Source of the DNA: Streptomyces sp. NBC_00536
GTDB taxonomy: Bacteria > Actinomycetota > Actinomycetes > Streptomycetales > Streptomycetaceae
Length of the DNA: 64,000 nt
NCBI RefSeq assembly: GCF_036346295.1
Contig: NZ_CP107819.1
Span: 1,612,001-1,676,000 of the forward strand
Reading direction: 5' to 3'
In this document: piece by piece, positions 25,594-33,423 of the stretch
How positions within the stretch are numbered: the stretch's first letter is position 1
How the letters are laid out: each line of letters begins with the position of its first letter
The notes under the pieces: generated by a model
The model's database searches: none
Told to the model about the DNA's origin: nothing
Seen by the model: the letters and a program-made list of their open reading frames with translations, nothing else
Made by a program: the position numbers and the translations under genes

Positions 25594-28008
25594 ATGGAGA
25601 ATCCGCTGACGCCCGCCACGGAGCTGGCGCTCATCGACCGGGAGCTGGCCCACCTCGACGCGCGGCGGCTGCAGTTGCTCGGCCGCCGGGAGTGGCTGGT
25701 GCGGCTGCTGAGCGCGCCGGTGGCGCCGGCCGCGGGGGTCTGGGGGCCCGGGCCGTCCTGGACGCCCCCGCCGCCCGCTCCGGTCGCGCGGGAAGCCTCG
25801 GCGCCCGGTGCGCAGAACGTGCTGCTGGTGCTGGGCGCGGTGCTGCTCGCGGTGGCCGCGCTCGCCTTCACGCTGGTCAGCTGGGGGTCCCTGGGGATCG
25901 GCGGGCGGGCGGTGGTGCTGGCCGTGCTGACCGGGACGGCGCTGGCGGTGCCCGCGGCCCTGCTGCGCCGGGGGCTGGCCTCGACCGCGGAGTCGGTGGC
26001 GGCGGTGGGGCTGCTGCTGACCGTGCTGGACGTCTACGCGCTGCACGAGGTGGCCTTCGGGGACGTCCCGCGCGCCTGGTACGCGGCGGGCGCGTCCGCC
26101 GCACTGGCCGCGCTGTGGGCGGGGTACGGGATGACCCTGCGGAAGCTGTGGCTGCCGCTTCCGGGCGCCCTGTTCGCGGCCCAGTGGATCCTGCCCTGCC
26201 TCGCCTTCTCCCTGCACGTCGGCCGTACGGCGGGCGGCTGGACCCTGCTGGCGCTGGCGGTGCTGAACGCGGGGTTCGGGCTGTGGGACGGTCCCCCGGC
26301 CGCGCTGCGGCCGCGCGTCTGGCCCGCGGTGCGGATCCTGGCCGGGGTGTTCGGCGGCCTGACGGCCATGGGCGCCGTCGGCGTCGGCCTGGCGCTGGCC
26401 GCCGACGCGGACACCGGGACCGGCCGGCTGTCCGCCGCGGCGCTGCTGGTCACGGTGGGGGCCGCCTGCGTGGCGGTGGCGTGCCGGATCCGCCAGGAGC
26501 AGCTCGCGGCGCTGCTCGCCGGGGCGGGCGGCCTGGTGTGGACGCCGGCCGCGCAGACGCTGGTGGTCCCCCGGGGCTCGGCGTGGGCCCAGGTGCTCTT
26601 CGTGCTGCTGTCGCTGCCGCTGCTGGCGGCCCTGCGGGTGAGCGGGCTGCCGGTGCGGGTGCGGCACGGGCTGGCGGGGGCCGGGGTGGCGGTGGCCGGG
26701 CTCGGCGGGCTGATCGCGTTCCTGCTGGCGCTGCGGGTGCTGCCGGCGCCCGCTCCGGTGCTGGACGCGGTGTGGACCGCGTCGAGCCCGCGGGCGGAGA
26801 TCGACTGGAGCGGGCCGCAGACCGTGACGGTGGCACTGGTCGCGGCCGGGGTGGCGCTCTGGCTGGACGGGGTGTCCGCGAAGCGCGAGGCGCGGGTGGT
26901 CGCGGTGCCGCTGCTGTGGAGCGCCCTGTTCGCGGCCCCGGTGGCCTTCGCGCTGCCGGTGGCGGCGGTGCTCGCGGCCCAGCTCGCGGTGACGGCGGCC
27001 GCGCTGGTGGTCGCCCTCGGGTTGGTACGGGCGCCTTCCGCCGCAGGGGTCCGGATCGCGGCGGGGGCGTGCGGGGTGGCGGGCGCCGCGAGCGTGTCCG
27101 TGGCCGCGCTGGACGCGCGTACGGCGACCTTCGCGGTGTGGGCGGCGCTGGGCGCCCTGTGCGGCGCGGGGGCGGCGTACGGGCGCGGTCCGCTGGTGCT
27201 GCGGACGGTGGCCGTCGTGGTGGCCACCGGGTACGCGGCGGGGCTGCTGCTCGCCCTGGGCGCGGTGCTGGAGCTGCCGGTGCGGCAGTGGCCGCTGCTG
27301 CTCCTGGCGGTCCCGGCCGTGGCCGCGGCCCCCGGGCCCCGGGCGGGGGCGCTGCGGGTCCCGGTGGAGGTGTCGGGGGCGGCCGTCGGCGCTCTGGCGC
27401 TGGTCCTGGCCCTGGGGGCGGGGCACGCGCCGATGCTCGCGCTGGTGCTGGGCCTGGCGGGCGTGGTGTGCGCGGCCACGGCCGTACGGGCGGACCGGCG
27501 TCCGGTGGGCTGGGCGGCGGGGGCGCTGTTCCTGGCGGCCGCCTGGGTCCGGCTGGCGGCGTCGGGGGTGAGCGTGCCGGAGGCGTACACGCTGCCGGTG
27601 ACGGTGCCCGCGCTGGTGGTGGCGTGGCTGCGGCGGCGCCGGGATCCGGCCGCGGCGTCCTGGGCGACGTACGGCCCGGGGCTGGCGGCGACCCTGCTGC
27701 CGAGCCTGATCGCGGTCTGGGCCGATCCGCACTGGACCCGCCCGCTGCTGCTGGGGCTGGGCTGCCTCGCGGTGACGCTGGCCGGGGCGCGGTGGCGGCT
27801 GCAGGCCCCGCTGGTGCTGGGCGGGGTCACGCTGGGGCTGGTGGCGCTGCACGAGCTGGCGCCGTACGTCCTGCAGGTGGTCGGCGCGCTGCCGCGCTGG
27901 CTGCCGCCGGCCCTGGCGGGGGCGCTGCTGCTGGCGGTGGGGGCGACGTACGAGAAGCGGCTGCGGGACGCGCGGCGGCTGCGGGCGGCCCTCGGGAAGC
28001 TGCGCTGA
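25594..28008 (+). CDS. Very large multi-helix membrane protein of unknown function
   Basis: A protein of 804 residues from ATG 25594 (MENPLTPATELALI); an in-frame GTG at 25570 would add eight residues, and neither start has a strong ribosome site. The first ~55 residues form a charged helix (DRELAHLDARRLQLLGRREW) followed by a Pro-rich linker. From residue ~80 to the end there are about 20 hydrophobic helices made mostly of Ala, Leu, Val and Gly, separated by short Arg-containing loops. The C-terminus is basic (KRLRDARRLRAALGKLR). This matches Streptomyces proteins annotated as SCO7460-like/DUF2157-like membrane proteins. No transport motif is visible. Confidence 0.82.
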   Translation: MENPLTPATELALIDRELAHLDARRLQLLGRREWLVRLLSAPVAPAAGVWGPGPSWTPPPPAPVAREASAPGAQNVLLVLGAVLLAVAALAFTLVSWGSLGIGGRAVVLAVLTGTALAVPAALLRRGLASTAESVAAVGLLLTVLDVYALHEVAFGDVPRAWYAAGASAALAALWAGYGMTLRKLWLPLPGALFAAQWILPCLAFSLHVGRTAGGWTLLALAVLNAGFGLWDGPPAALRPRVWPAVRILAGVFGGLTAMGAVGVGLALAADADTGTGRLSAAALLVTVGAACVAVACRIRQEQLAALLAGAGGLVWTPAAQTLVVPRGSAWAQVLFVLLSLPLLAALRVSGLPVRVRHGLAGAGVAVAGLGGLIAFLLALRVLPAPAPVLDAVWTASSPRAEIDWSGPQTVTVALVAAGVALWLDGVSAKREARVVAVPLLWSALFAAPVAFALPVAAVLAAQLAVTAAALVVALGLVRAPSAAGVRIAAGACGVAGAASVSVAALDARTATFAVWAALGALCGAGAAYGRGPLVLRTVAVVVATGYAAGLLLALGAVLELPVRQWPLLLLAVPAVAAAPGPRAGALRVPVEVSGAAVGALALVLALGAGHAPMLALVLGLAGVVCAATAVRADRRPVGWAAGALFLAAAWVRLAASGVSVPEAYTLPVTVPALVVAWLRRRRDPAAASWATYGPGLAATLLPSLIAVWADPHWTRPLLLGLGCLAVTLAGARWRLQAPLVLGGVTLGLVALHELAPYVLQVVGALPRWLPPALAGALLLAVGATYEKRLRDARRLRAALGKLR

Positions 28009-28022
28009 ACGGTCCGGAAACG

Positions 28023-28061
28023 CCAGAGGCCCGGAGACTGTGAAAGTCTCCGGGCCTCTGG
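28023..28061. terminator. Bidirectional 17-bp stem-loop
   Basis: Perfect arms of 17 bases (28023-28039 and 28045-28061) around GTGAA. It lies 14 bases after the membrane protein stop and 6 bases beyond the 3' end of tRNA-Val copy 2, so it can end both transcripts. Confidence 0.8.
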
Positions 28062-28067
28062 TCCGGG

Positions 28068-28139
28068 TGGGCGATACTGGGTTCGAACCAGTGACCCCTT
28101 CGGTGTGAACGAAGTGCTCTCCCACTGAGCTAATCGCCC
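28068..28139 (-). tRNA. tRNA-Val (anticodon CAC), second copy
   Basis: 72 bases with the same acceptor (GGGCGAT/ATCGCCC), D and anticodon arms as the copy at 24900-24971. Differences are one base in the D loop region (AGTGGG versus AGCGGG) and one in the T loop (TTCGAACC versus TTCGATCC). The anticodon loop is TTCACAC, and CCA is not encoded. Confidence 0.97.
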
Positions 28140-28198
28140 GGACGCACCGCAAACATTACCGCATGTCAGCGGTGCTCCCGACCAGCGTCGGGCGGCCG

Positions 28199-28666
28199 CT
28201 ACTTCTTGGCGTTCCAGGGCAGGGTCAGCCCGTACTTCCACAGGTAGAAGCCGATCAGCACGCCCGCGATGACGAGGCCGACGCTGGTCAGGATGATGTT
28301 GCGGCGGCGGACCTTCGGGTCGAGGGCCTTCTGGGCCGCCTCGGACACCTTGCGCTTGGTCCAGCGCAGCACGACCTGGGCCCAGGCGAACTCGGTGGCC
28401 CAGATGACCAGGCCCGCGAAGATCGCGACCCAGCCCGGGCCGGGCAGGACGAGCATCGCGATGCCCGCGGCGATGACGGCCAGACCGACGATGAAGACGC
28501 CGACCTGCCAGCTGAGGTGCAGGCCGCGGCGGGCCCGGATGAAGGCGGGCGCCTTCGACACGTGACGCTCTTCGTCCGGAGCCGCGTCCGATGGAGTGGA
28601 TTCGGCGGATTCCGGCGATGCGCTGGTCGCGGACTCATCGGTCTCGCGGTTACTCCCCGTATTCAT
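28199..28666 (-). CDS. TIGR02611-family actinobacterial membrane protein
   Basis: A 155-residue protein starting MNTGSNRETDESA at 28666. The N-terminal ~45 residues are acidic/Ser-rich. Two close membrane segments occupy about 60-100 (WQVGVFIVGLAVIAAGIAM, then LPGPGWVAIFAGLVIWATEF), followed by the WTKRKVSEAAQKALDP linker and a third helix near 132-150. The LPGPGW motif and the layout match the small Streptomyces family TIGR02611, whose function is unknown. It is divergent from ssgB. Confidence 0.85.
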   Translation of the reverse strand: MNTGSNRETDESATSASPESAESTPSDAAPDEERHVSKAPAFIRARRGLHLSWQVGVFIVGLAVIAAGIAMLVLPGPGWVAIFAGLVIWATEFAWAQVVLRWTKRKVSEAAQKALDPKVRRRNIILTSVGLVIAGVLIGFYLWKYGLTLPWNAKK

Positions 28667-28769
28667 GGGGTCGAATCTACCGGAGCCCGATGCCCGTCTG
28701 AAGCACACACGAATCGTCGTTTGGATCCGCCGTCCGAGGGACCCAGAGGTCCGCAAAACGGTCAGAGGG

Positions 28770-28793
28770 GTTTACAACGGCACCGTAGGTGGC
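28770..28793 (+). promoter_or_regulatory. Weak candidate stress-sigma promoter for ssgB
   Basis: GTTT (28770) and GGTGGC (28788) are 14 bases apart, loosely fitting the GTTT-N14-16-GGGTAT pattern of SigH/SigB-like factors. In S. coelicolor ssgB is known to depend on SigH. The -10 match is poor (3 of 6), so this is only a candidate. Confidence 0.25.
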
Positions 28794-28854
28794 ATGTCGA
28801 TTTCGCCGACGTGCGAATCCCCGAGCGCACACTGAGCGAAAGGCCCTGGCGCTT

Positions 28855-29268
28855 ATGAACACCACGGTCAGCTGCGAGCTGCACCTGCGCCTCGTTGTGT
28901 CGAGCGAGTCCTCACTGCCTGTACCCGCGGGCCTGCGGTATGACACGGCCGACCCCTACGCCGTGCACGCCACCTTCCACACCGGCGCCGAGGAGACGGT
29001 CGAATGGGTATTCGCCCGCGACCTCCTCGCGGAGGGCCTTCACCGGCCCACCGGTACCGGCGACGTCCGCGTCTGGCCGTCCCGCAGCCACGGTCAGGGC
29101 GTCGTATGCATCGCCCTGAGCTCACCGGAGGGAGAAGCACTGCTCGAAGCACCCGCACGAGCACTCGAGTCGTTCCTCAAGCGGACGGACGCCGCGGTCC
29201 CACCCGGGACCGAACACCGGCACTTCGACCTCGACAAGGAGCTCTCCCACATCCTGGCCGAAAGCTGA
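28855..29268 (+). CDS. ssgB: Sporulation-specific cell division protein SsgB
   Basis: SsgB recruits FtsZ to future septum sites in aerial hyphae together with SsgA, and so starts sporulation division. The 137-residue protein begins MNTTVSCELHLRLVVSSESS, and its length and sequence agree with what I remember of S. coelicolor SsgB, one of the most conserved Streptomyces proteins. Visible conserved blocks are DPYAVHATFHTG, VEWVFARDLLAEGL, and GVVCIALSSPEGEALLEA, ending in ELSHILAES. AAAGG lies about 13 bases before the ATG. Its presence indicates a sporulating actinomycete. Confidence 0.97.
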   Translation: MNTTVSCELHLRLVVSSESSLPVPAGLRYDTADPYAVHATFHTGAEETVEWVFARDLLAEGLHRPTGTGDVRVWPSRSHGQGVVCIALSSPEGEALLEAPARALESFLKRTDAAVPPGTEHRHFDLDKELSHILAES

Positions 29269-29405
29269 GCCAGGCCTACCACCGCTCGACACCGTCCGAC
29301 TCGGGGCGACGGTGCGGGCGGAACAACCACATACGCATGTACCGGCGCTGTTCCCGCGGAAGCCACCCGCGGGGACGGCGCCGGTGCGCGTGGGGACCTC
29401 TCGGC

Positions 29406-29411
29406 TAAAGT
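29406..29411 (+). promoter_or_regulatory. Candidate -10 box (TAAAGT) before the CGNR regulator gene
   Basis: TAAAGT in CGGCTAAAGTCGG fits TANNNT and lies 62 bases before the TTG start. No good -35 is visible at 17-18 bases. Confidence 0.35.
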
Positions 29412-29473
29412 CGGCGACCAGCGCGGCGGCCCAGTTCAGCGCCGCCGCAAGACCGGCCACCAGGGAGCACCCG

Positions 29474-30109
29474 TTGCAGATCCCCCACGACACCCGGCGC
29501 GCACTGGACGTCGTCGTCGCCGTCGTGAACACCGCGGCCGAGGCCGGCCAGCCCGACGGGCTGGCGGACGTCGGCTCGCTGCGCGCCTTCGTGCACGAGT
29601 TCGCCATCAGCGACGTCGGCGAGCTGAGTGCCCGCGACCTCTCCGGCGTGCGCGCCGTCCGCGCCAAGTTCGCGCAGATCTTCGCGGCACCGAACTCCCG
29701 TGCGGCCTCCGTACTGATCAACGAGCTGGTCGCGACGGCGGGCACCACGCCCCAGCTGACCGACCACGACGGCTACGACTGGCACGTGCACTACTTCGCC
29801 CCGGGCGCCTCGGTCGGCGACCACCTGGCGGCGGACGGCGGGATGGCGCTCGCCTTCATCGTGGTCTCCGGCGAGCAGGAGCGGCTGCGCCGCTGCGAGG
29901 CCCCGGACTGCCGGCGCGCCTTCGTCGACCTCTCGCGCAACCGGTCGCGGCGCTACTGCGACAGCCGGACCTGCGGGAACCGGCTGCACGTGGCGGCGTA
30001 CCGGGCCCGCCGCAAGGACGCGGCGGCGGATCCGGTGCCAGGGCAGGTGTCAGAGCAGGAAGAGGTCGTGCACGGCGGCGAGCAGCAGCAGGACGCCGAT
30101 CACCGTTAG
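29474..30109 (+). CDS. CGNR zinc-finger (ABATE-domain) transcriptional regulator
   Basis: The start is a TTG at 29474 (LQIPHDTRRALD) with AGGGAG seven bases upstream; upstream sequence does not look coding. The product has 211 residues. The N-terminal ABATE-like domain (about 5-125) is a stress-type ligand-sensing fold. The C-terminal zinc finger has four cysteines: CEAPDCRRAF (about 143-148), then YCDSRTCGNRLHVAAYRAR, which contains the CGNR signature and a helix that likely contacts DNA. The last ~20 residues (EQEEVVHGGEQQQDADHR) overlap an opposite-strand gene by 60 bases. Confidence 0.88.
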   Translation: MQIPHDTRRALDVVVAVVNTAAEAGQPDGLADVGSLRAFVHEFAISDVGELSARDLSGVRAVRAKFAQIFAAPNSRAASVLINELVATAGTTPQLTDHDGYDWHVHYFAPGASVGDHLAADGGMALAFIVVSGEQERLRRCEAPDCRRAFVDLSRNRSRRYCDSRTCGNRLHVAAYRARRKDAAADPVPGQVSEQEEVVHGGEQQQDADHR

Positions 30110-30361
30110 GAAGATCATCAGCGGCGGCTGGGAGAGCGCGAAGAGACAGCCGCGCGCCTCTTCGGGCGGCGACGGCGGCGACGGGGATCCCGGCGGTGCG
30201 GATCCCGGCGATGGGGGCGGTGCGGACCGTGCGGCCGGTACGGGCGCCTCTGACGGCATGCCGGACCGGGCGGGGGCGGGAACCGGAACGGGCGCGGGAG
30301 CGGCGGCGGGGACGAGGGCCGGGACCGGAACCGGCGGCTCACCCGGCGAAGTGTCGGGCAT
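30050..30361 (-). CDS. Small Pro/Ala-rich protein with a C-terminal membrane anchor
   Basis: A 103-residue protein. Residues 1-65 are almost only Pro, Ala, Ser, Val and Gly. Residues about 68-103 (ARGCLFALSQPPLM, then IFLTVIGVLLLLAAVHDLF) form a membrane helix ending in FLL. The anchored end is conserved-looking while the rest is low complexity. It is convergent with, and overlaps by 60 bases, the tail of the CGNR regulator gene. Function is unknown. The overlap and low complexity lower my confidence. Confidence 0.6.
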   Translation of the reverse strand: MPDTSPGEPPVPVPALVPAAAPAPVPVPAPARSGMPSEAPVPAARSAPPPSPGSAPPGSPSPPSPPEEARGCLFALSQPPLMIFLTVIGVLLLLAAVHDLFLL

Positions 30362-30453
30362 GTCGGGGCGATGATGACGCAGTGCGCCGCGGTTCGCCCC
30401 TCAACACGCCAATGACGACGCGGCAGTTCGTCAGATCCCGTGTTTCCGGCCGG

Positions 30454-30924
30454 TCAGATCCCGTGCTTCTTCAAGATCGCTTCGATGTCGGAGAAGTCCT
30501 CCGTGGGCGCGGCGGCGGCCCGCTGCGGCGCGGCCCGCTGGCCCGTACCGGCGCCGAGCGAGGGCGCCGAGGCGGTCGGCGCGACCGCGGCCTGCTGTTC
30601 GGACCGGCCGGACCGGCCCTTGCGTCCCGCCTTCTCCACCGTCGCGGGCTCCTCGCCCGCCGCACCCAGGCGTCGGCGCTCGACGGCCCGGGTGGCCGTG
30701 AAGAGCAGCCACGCGAAGCCCAGCACCCCGAAGCCGATCCAGGCCGTCAGGCTGAAGGCGGTCCCGGCCGCCCACTTCACCAGGCCCGTCATCGCCAGGG
30801 CCACCGGGACCAGCGCGTACGCGGTGATGCGCGCCGCCGCCAGGAAGCGTCTGCGGTAGGCCGTGAGCGCGGCGATGCCCAGGCCCGCCGCGGACACCGC
30901 GGAGCATATGGTCTCGGCAAGCAT
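30454..30924 (-). CDS. Small membrane protein with a Lys/Arg/Ala-rich cytoplasmic tail
   Basis: A 156-residue protein. ATG 30924 follows GGAGGAA, an ideal ribosome site. Three hydrophobic segments lie at about 4-24, 30-48 and 52-78 (AGLGIAALTAYRRRFLA, YALVPVALAMTGLVKWA, LTAWIGFGVLGFAWLLF). The tail is charged and Ala/Pro-rich, ending in DFSDIEAILKKHGI, which looks like a short conserved amphipathic end. I do not recognise the family. Confidence 0.78.
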   Translation of the reverse strand: MLAETICSAVSAAGLGIAALTAYRRRFLAAARITAYALVPVALAMTGLVKWAAGTAFSLTAWIGFGVLGFAWLLFTATRAVERRRLGAAGEEPATVEKAGRKGRSGRSEQQAAVAPTASAPSLGAGTGQRAAPQRAAAAPTEDFSDIEAILKKHGI

Positions 30925-31090
30925 GGGTTCCTCCAGCCCTGGGCGATCCGTCCCCTCCATCGTGCACCGGGGACGGCCGCGGGGGCCATGCGCCGGAGCG
31001 GAACGGGGCCGATCTCCGGGAGATCTCCGGGTCGTCCCTCCTCCCCAGGTCGCGGTCGGGGCCGGGCGCCGGGGCTGGGAGACTGTCCGC

Positions 31091-31630
31091 ATGACCGATT
31101 CCCAGCCCGCAGGCTCCCCCTCCCCGGACTCCCCCTCCCCCGTGACCCTTGAGGTCTGGTGCGAACTGCAGTGTCCGGACTGCACCAGCGCCCTCGACGA
31201 CGTGCGCGCCCTGCGGGCCCGGTACGGCGACCGGCTGGACATCGTGCTGCGCCACTTCCCGCTGGAGAAGCACAAGCACGCCTTCGCCGCCGCGCAGGCC
31301 GCCGAGGAGGCCGTGGCCCAGGGCCAGGGCTGGCCGTACGTGGAGGCCGTGCTGGCCCGCACCGCGGAGCTGGCCACCCGCGGCGAGGCGCTGCTGCTCG
31401 ATGTCGCGCGCGAACTGTCGCTGGACGTCGAGGAGTTCGACGTGGCGCTGATCGACGGGCGGCACATCCTGATCGTCGACGCCGACCAGGCCGAGGGCAA
31501 GGCGATCGGCGTGACCGGTACGCCGACGTACGTGATCGGCGGCGAGCGGCTGGACGGCGGCAAGAGCCAGGAGGGGCTGCGCGAGCGGATCGAGGAGATC
31601 GCCGACCGGCTCCTCGCGCACCCCGCCTGA
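31091..31630 (+). CDS. DsbA-family thioredoxin-fold oxidoreductase
   Basis: A 179-residue cytosolic protein (no signal peptide) of the DsbA/FrnE-like clan. The active-site motif is CPDC in ELQCPDCTSAL (about 27-30), differing from the CPHC of DsbA. The cis-Pro loop is GVTGTPTYVIGGERL (about 143-157), and the helical insert with EKHKHAFAAAQAAEEA lies between them. GGGAG precedes the ATG by nine bases. The redox partner is not evident. Confidence 0.88.
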   Translation: MTDSQPAGSPSPDSPSPVTLEVWCELQCPDCTSALDDVRALRARYGDRLDIVLRHFPLEKHKHAFAAAQAAEEAVAQGQGWPYVEAVLARTAELATRGEALLLDVARELSLDVEEFDVALIDGRHILIVDADQAEGKAIGVTGTPTYVIGGERLDGGKSQEGLRERIEEIADRLLAHPA

Positions 31631-31674
31631 GCACCGGACACCCCCTGGGTCATCAGGTCATCTCCGGCCGTCGG

Positions 31675-32502
31675 TCACACCAGCTCCTTGGCGAAGTTGA
31701 CCAGGGTGGTGCGGTAGCCGAGGGACTCGTACAGGCGCTCCGCCGGGGTGTTGCCCGCGAAGACGTGCAGGCCGAGGGTGTCCAGCCCGGCCGCGCGGGC
31801 GGCGCCCTCGGCGAGCAGCATGAGGGAGCGGCCGTGGCCCCGGCCGCGCATGTCCTCGGCGACCTCGACGTCGAAGACGTAGGCCTGCCCGGCGGACCGT
31901 CCGATCCAGATGTGCCCGGCGCGTATCCCGGCCGCTTCGAGGACGAGGATGTCCACGCCGGGGGTGTCCGGCCCCTGGGGCAGCTGGCCCGCGTGGTCGG
32001 CGACCGATTTGGCGTGGGCGGCCTCCGGTGACAGGCCCCGGTCCTCCCAGTTGCCGGCGTACCGGTCGGTGGCGGCGGCCAGCCAGGGTCCGTACTCCTC
32101 GGCCGTGATCGGACGGCCGGTGATCCCCGCGGGCAGCGGGACCGGTTCGCGGGCGAGGTCCTTGACCATGTTGCGGCCGGTCCGCGCGTACCCGAGGACC
32201 GCGGCCAGCCGCAGGCCGCCGTCGGAATCCGCCGGGACGGAGACCGTCACCCGCCGACAGCCCCAGGAACGCAGCACTTCCTCCGCGGCGAGCCCCGCCA
32301 CCGTGGCGCGGCCGCGGCGGCGGTCGGGTTCGTCGACGGACAGGTCCTGGATCTTCCCGACGACGAGGGATCCCAGCGGTTCCGCCGCGGTCAGCAGCAG
32401 GGCGCCGACCCGTCTGCTGTTGACCCGGATCTCGTACGGACGCGAACGCGCCCCCGACGGACTGTGCTGGAGCGGCGCGGACGGCCGCAGGGTGGTGGTC
32501 AT
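31675..32502 (-). CDS. Tandem GNAT acetyltransferase
   Basis: A 275-residue protein with two acetyltransferase-like halves. The first (about 25-115) has KIQDLSVDEPDRRRGRATVAGLAAEE. The second (about 125-275) is the better preserved, with AYVFDVEVAEDMRGRG, then HGRSLMLLAEGAARAAG and the C-terminal NTPAERLYESLGYRTT. Such double-GNAT proteins resemble mycothiol synthase-like enzymes, but substrate cannot be read from the sequence. It is convergent with the DsbA-like gene and follows the pab genes. Confidence 0.85.
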   Translation of the reverse strand: MTTTLRPSAPLQHSPSGARSRPYEIRVNSRRVGALLLTAAEPLGSLVVGKIQDLSVDEPDRRRGRATVAGLAAEEVLRSWGCRRVTVSVPADSDGGLRLAAVLGYARTGRNMVKDLAREPVPLPAGITGRPITAEEYGPWLAAATDRYAGNWEDRGLSPEAAHAKSVADHAGQLPQGPDTPGVDILVLEAAGIRAGHIWIGRSAGQAYVFDVEVAEDMRGRGHGRSLMLLAEGAARAAGLDTLGLHVFAGNTPAERLYESLGYRTTLVNFAKELV

Positions 32503-32577
32503 CAGGGTCTTTCTACCCGCCGTACGGGCCCCAGTCAGCCCGGTTTTCGCCGCCGCGGCAGCGGACCGCCGGACCGA

Positions 32578-33423
32578 TCACGGATCGAGGTCGGCCCCGG
32601 ACCGCTCGTCGAAGATCCGCAGGGCCTTCGCGGTGACGGGACCGGGCACCGCGCCCAGCGTCCGCCCGTCGATCCGGTGGACGGCCTGGACGTCGCGCAG
32701 CGAGGAGGTCACGAAGATCTCCTCGGCCCGCTCCAGGGCCTCGAAGGGCAGGTCGGTCTCCTTGGCGCCCGTCCATGCGACGACGAGGTCGCGGGTGATG
32801 CCCGCCAGGCAGCCGGAGGCGAGCGGCGGGGTGTGCAGTTCCCCGTCGAGGACGACGAAGACATTGGATCCGGTGCCCTCGCAGAGCCGGCCGACGGTGT
32901 TGGCGAAGAGGGCCTCGGAGGCTCCGGCCCGGTGGGCGGCGGCCAGCGCGACGACGTTCTCCGCGTAGGAGGTGGTCTTCAGGCCCGCGACGGCGCTGCG
33001 CTCGTTGCGCACCCAGGGGACGGTGATCACGGCGGTGGCGTCGGGGCGCCGGGTGGCCGGGGCCAGCGCGACGATCAGGGTGGGTCCGGCCTCGCCGCGG
33101 TCGGAGCCGAGGGGCGAGAGCCCTCCGGTGTAGGTGATCCGCAGCCGCCCGAACGGGGTGGCCGCGGAGCCCGCCTCCAGTACGGCGGCGCAGGCGCGCC
33201 GGACCTCGTCGAGATCGGGGTCGGGCAGTCCGAGGCCCCGGGCGGAGCGGGTCAGCCGGTCGAGGTGGCGGGTGAGGGCGAACGTACGGCCGCCCTCGGC
33301 CTTGAGCGTCTCGAAGACGCCGTCGCCGACGGTCAGCCCGTGGTCGAACACGGACACCTTGGCGCTGTCGGCGTCGCGCAGCGCTCCATCGAGCCAGATC
33401 GGCGTCGCAGTCGGCATCGTCAC
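32578..33423 (-). CDS. pabC: Aminodeoxychorismate lyase / class IV aminotransferase-like (PabC)
   Basis: PLP-dependent fold-type IV enzyme that cleaves 4-amino-4-deoxychorismate to 4-aminobenzoate and pyruvate. The protein has 281 residues. DHGLTVGDGVFETLKAEGG (about 27-45) is the N-terminal block, the PLP lysine is in GLKTTSYAENVVAL (Lys about 148), and EALFANTVGRLCEGTGSNVF and TSSLRDVQAV are the C-terminal blocks. The ATG overlaps the pabB-like stop by four bases, so the two act together in folate precursor synthesis. A branched-chain aminotransferase role is less likely given this partner. Confidence 0.88.
   Translation of the reverse strand: MTMPTATPIWLDGALRDADSAKVSVFDHGLTVGDGVFETLKAEGGRTFALTRHLDRLTRSARGLGLPDPDLDEVRRACAAVLEAGSAATPFGRLRITYTGGLSPLGSDRGEAGPTLIVALAPATRRPDATAVITVPWVRNERSAVAGLKTTSYAENVVALAAAHRAGASEALFANTVGRLCEGTGSNVFVVLDGELHTPPLASGCLAGITRDLVVAWTGAKETDLPFEALERAEEIFVTSSLRDVQAVHRIDGRTLGAVPGPVTAKALRIFDERSGADLDP

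Noticed and set aside
24247..28152. A 1301-codon minus-strand frame across the exonuclease, tRNA and membrane protein
   Set aside because: It runs through a tRNA and a terminator and gives His/Gln/Arg/Pro-rich shadow sequence.
29312..29473. A longer start for the CGNR regulator
   Set aside because: The extra 54 residues look non-coding and lack a ribosome site, whereas TTG 29474 has one.
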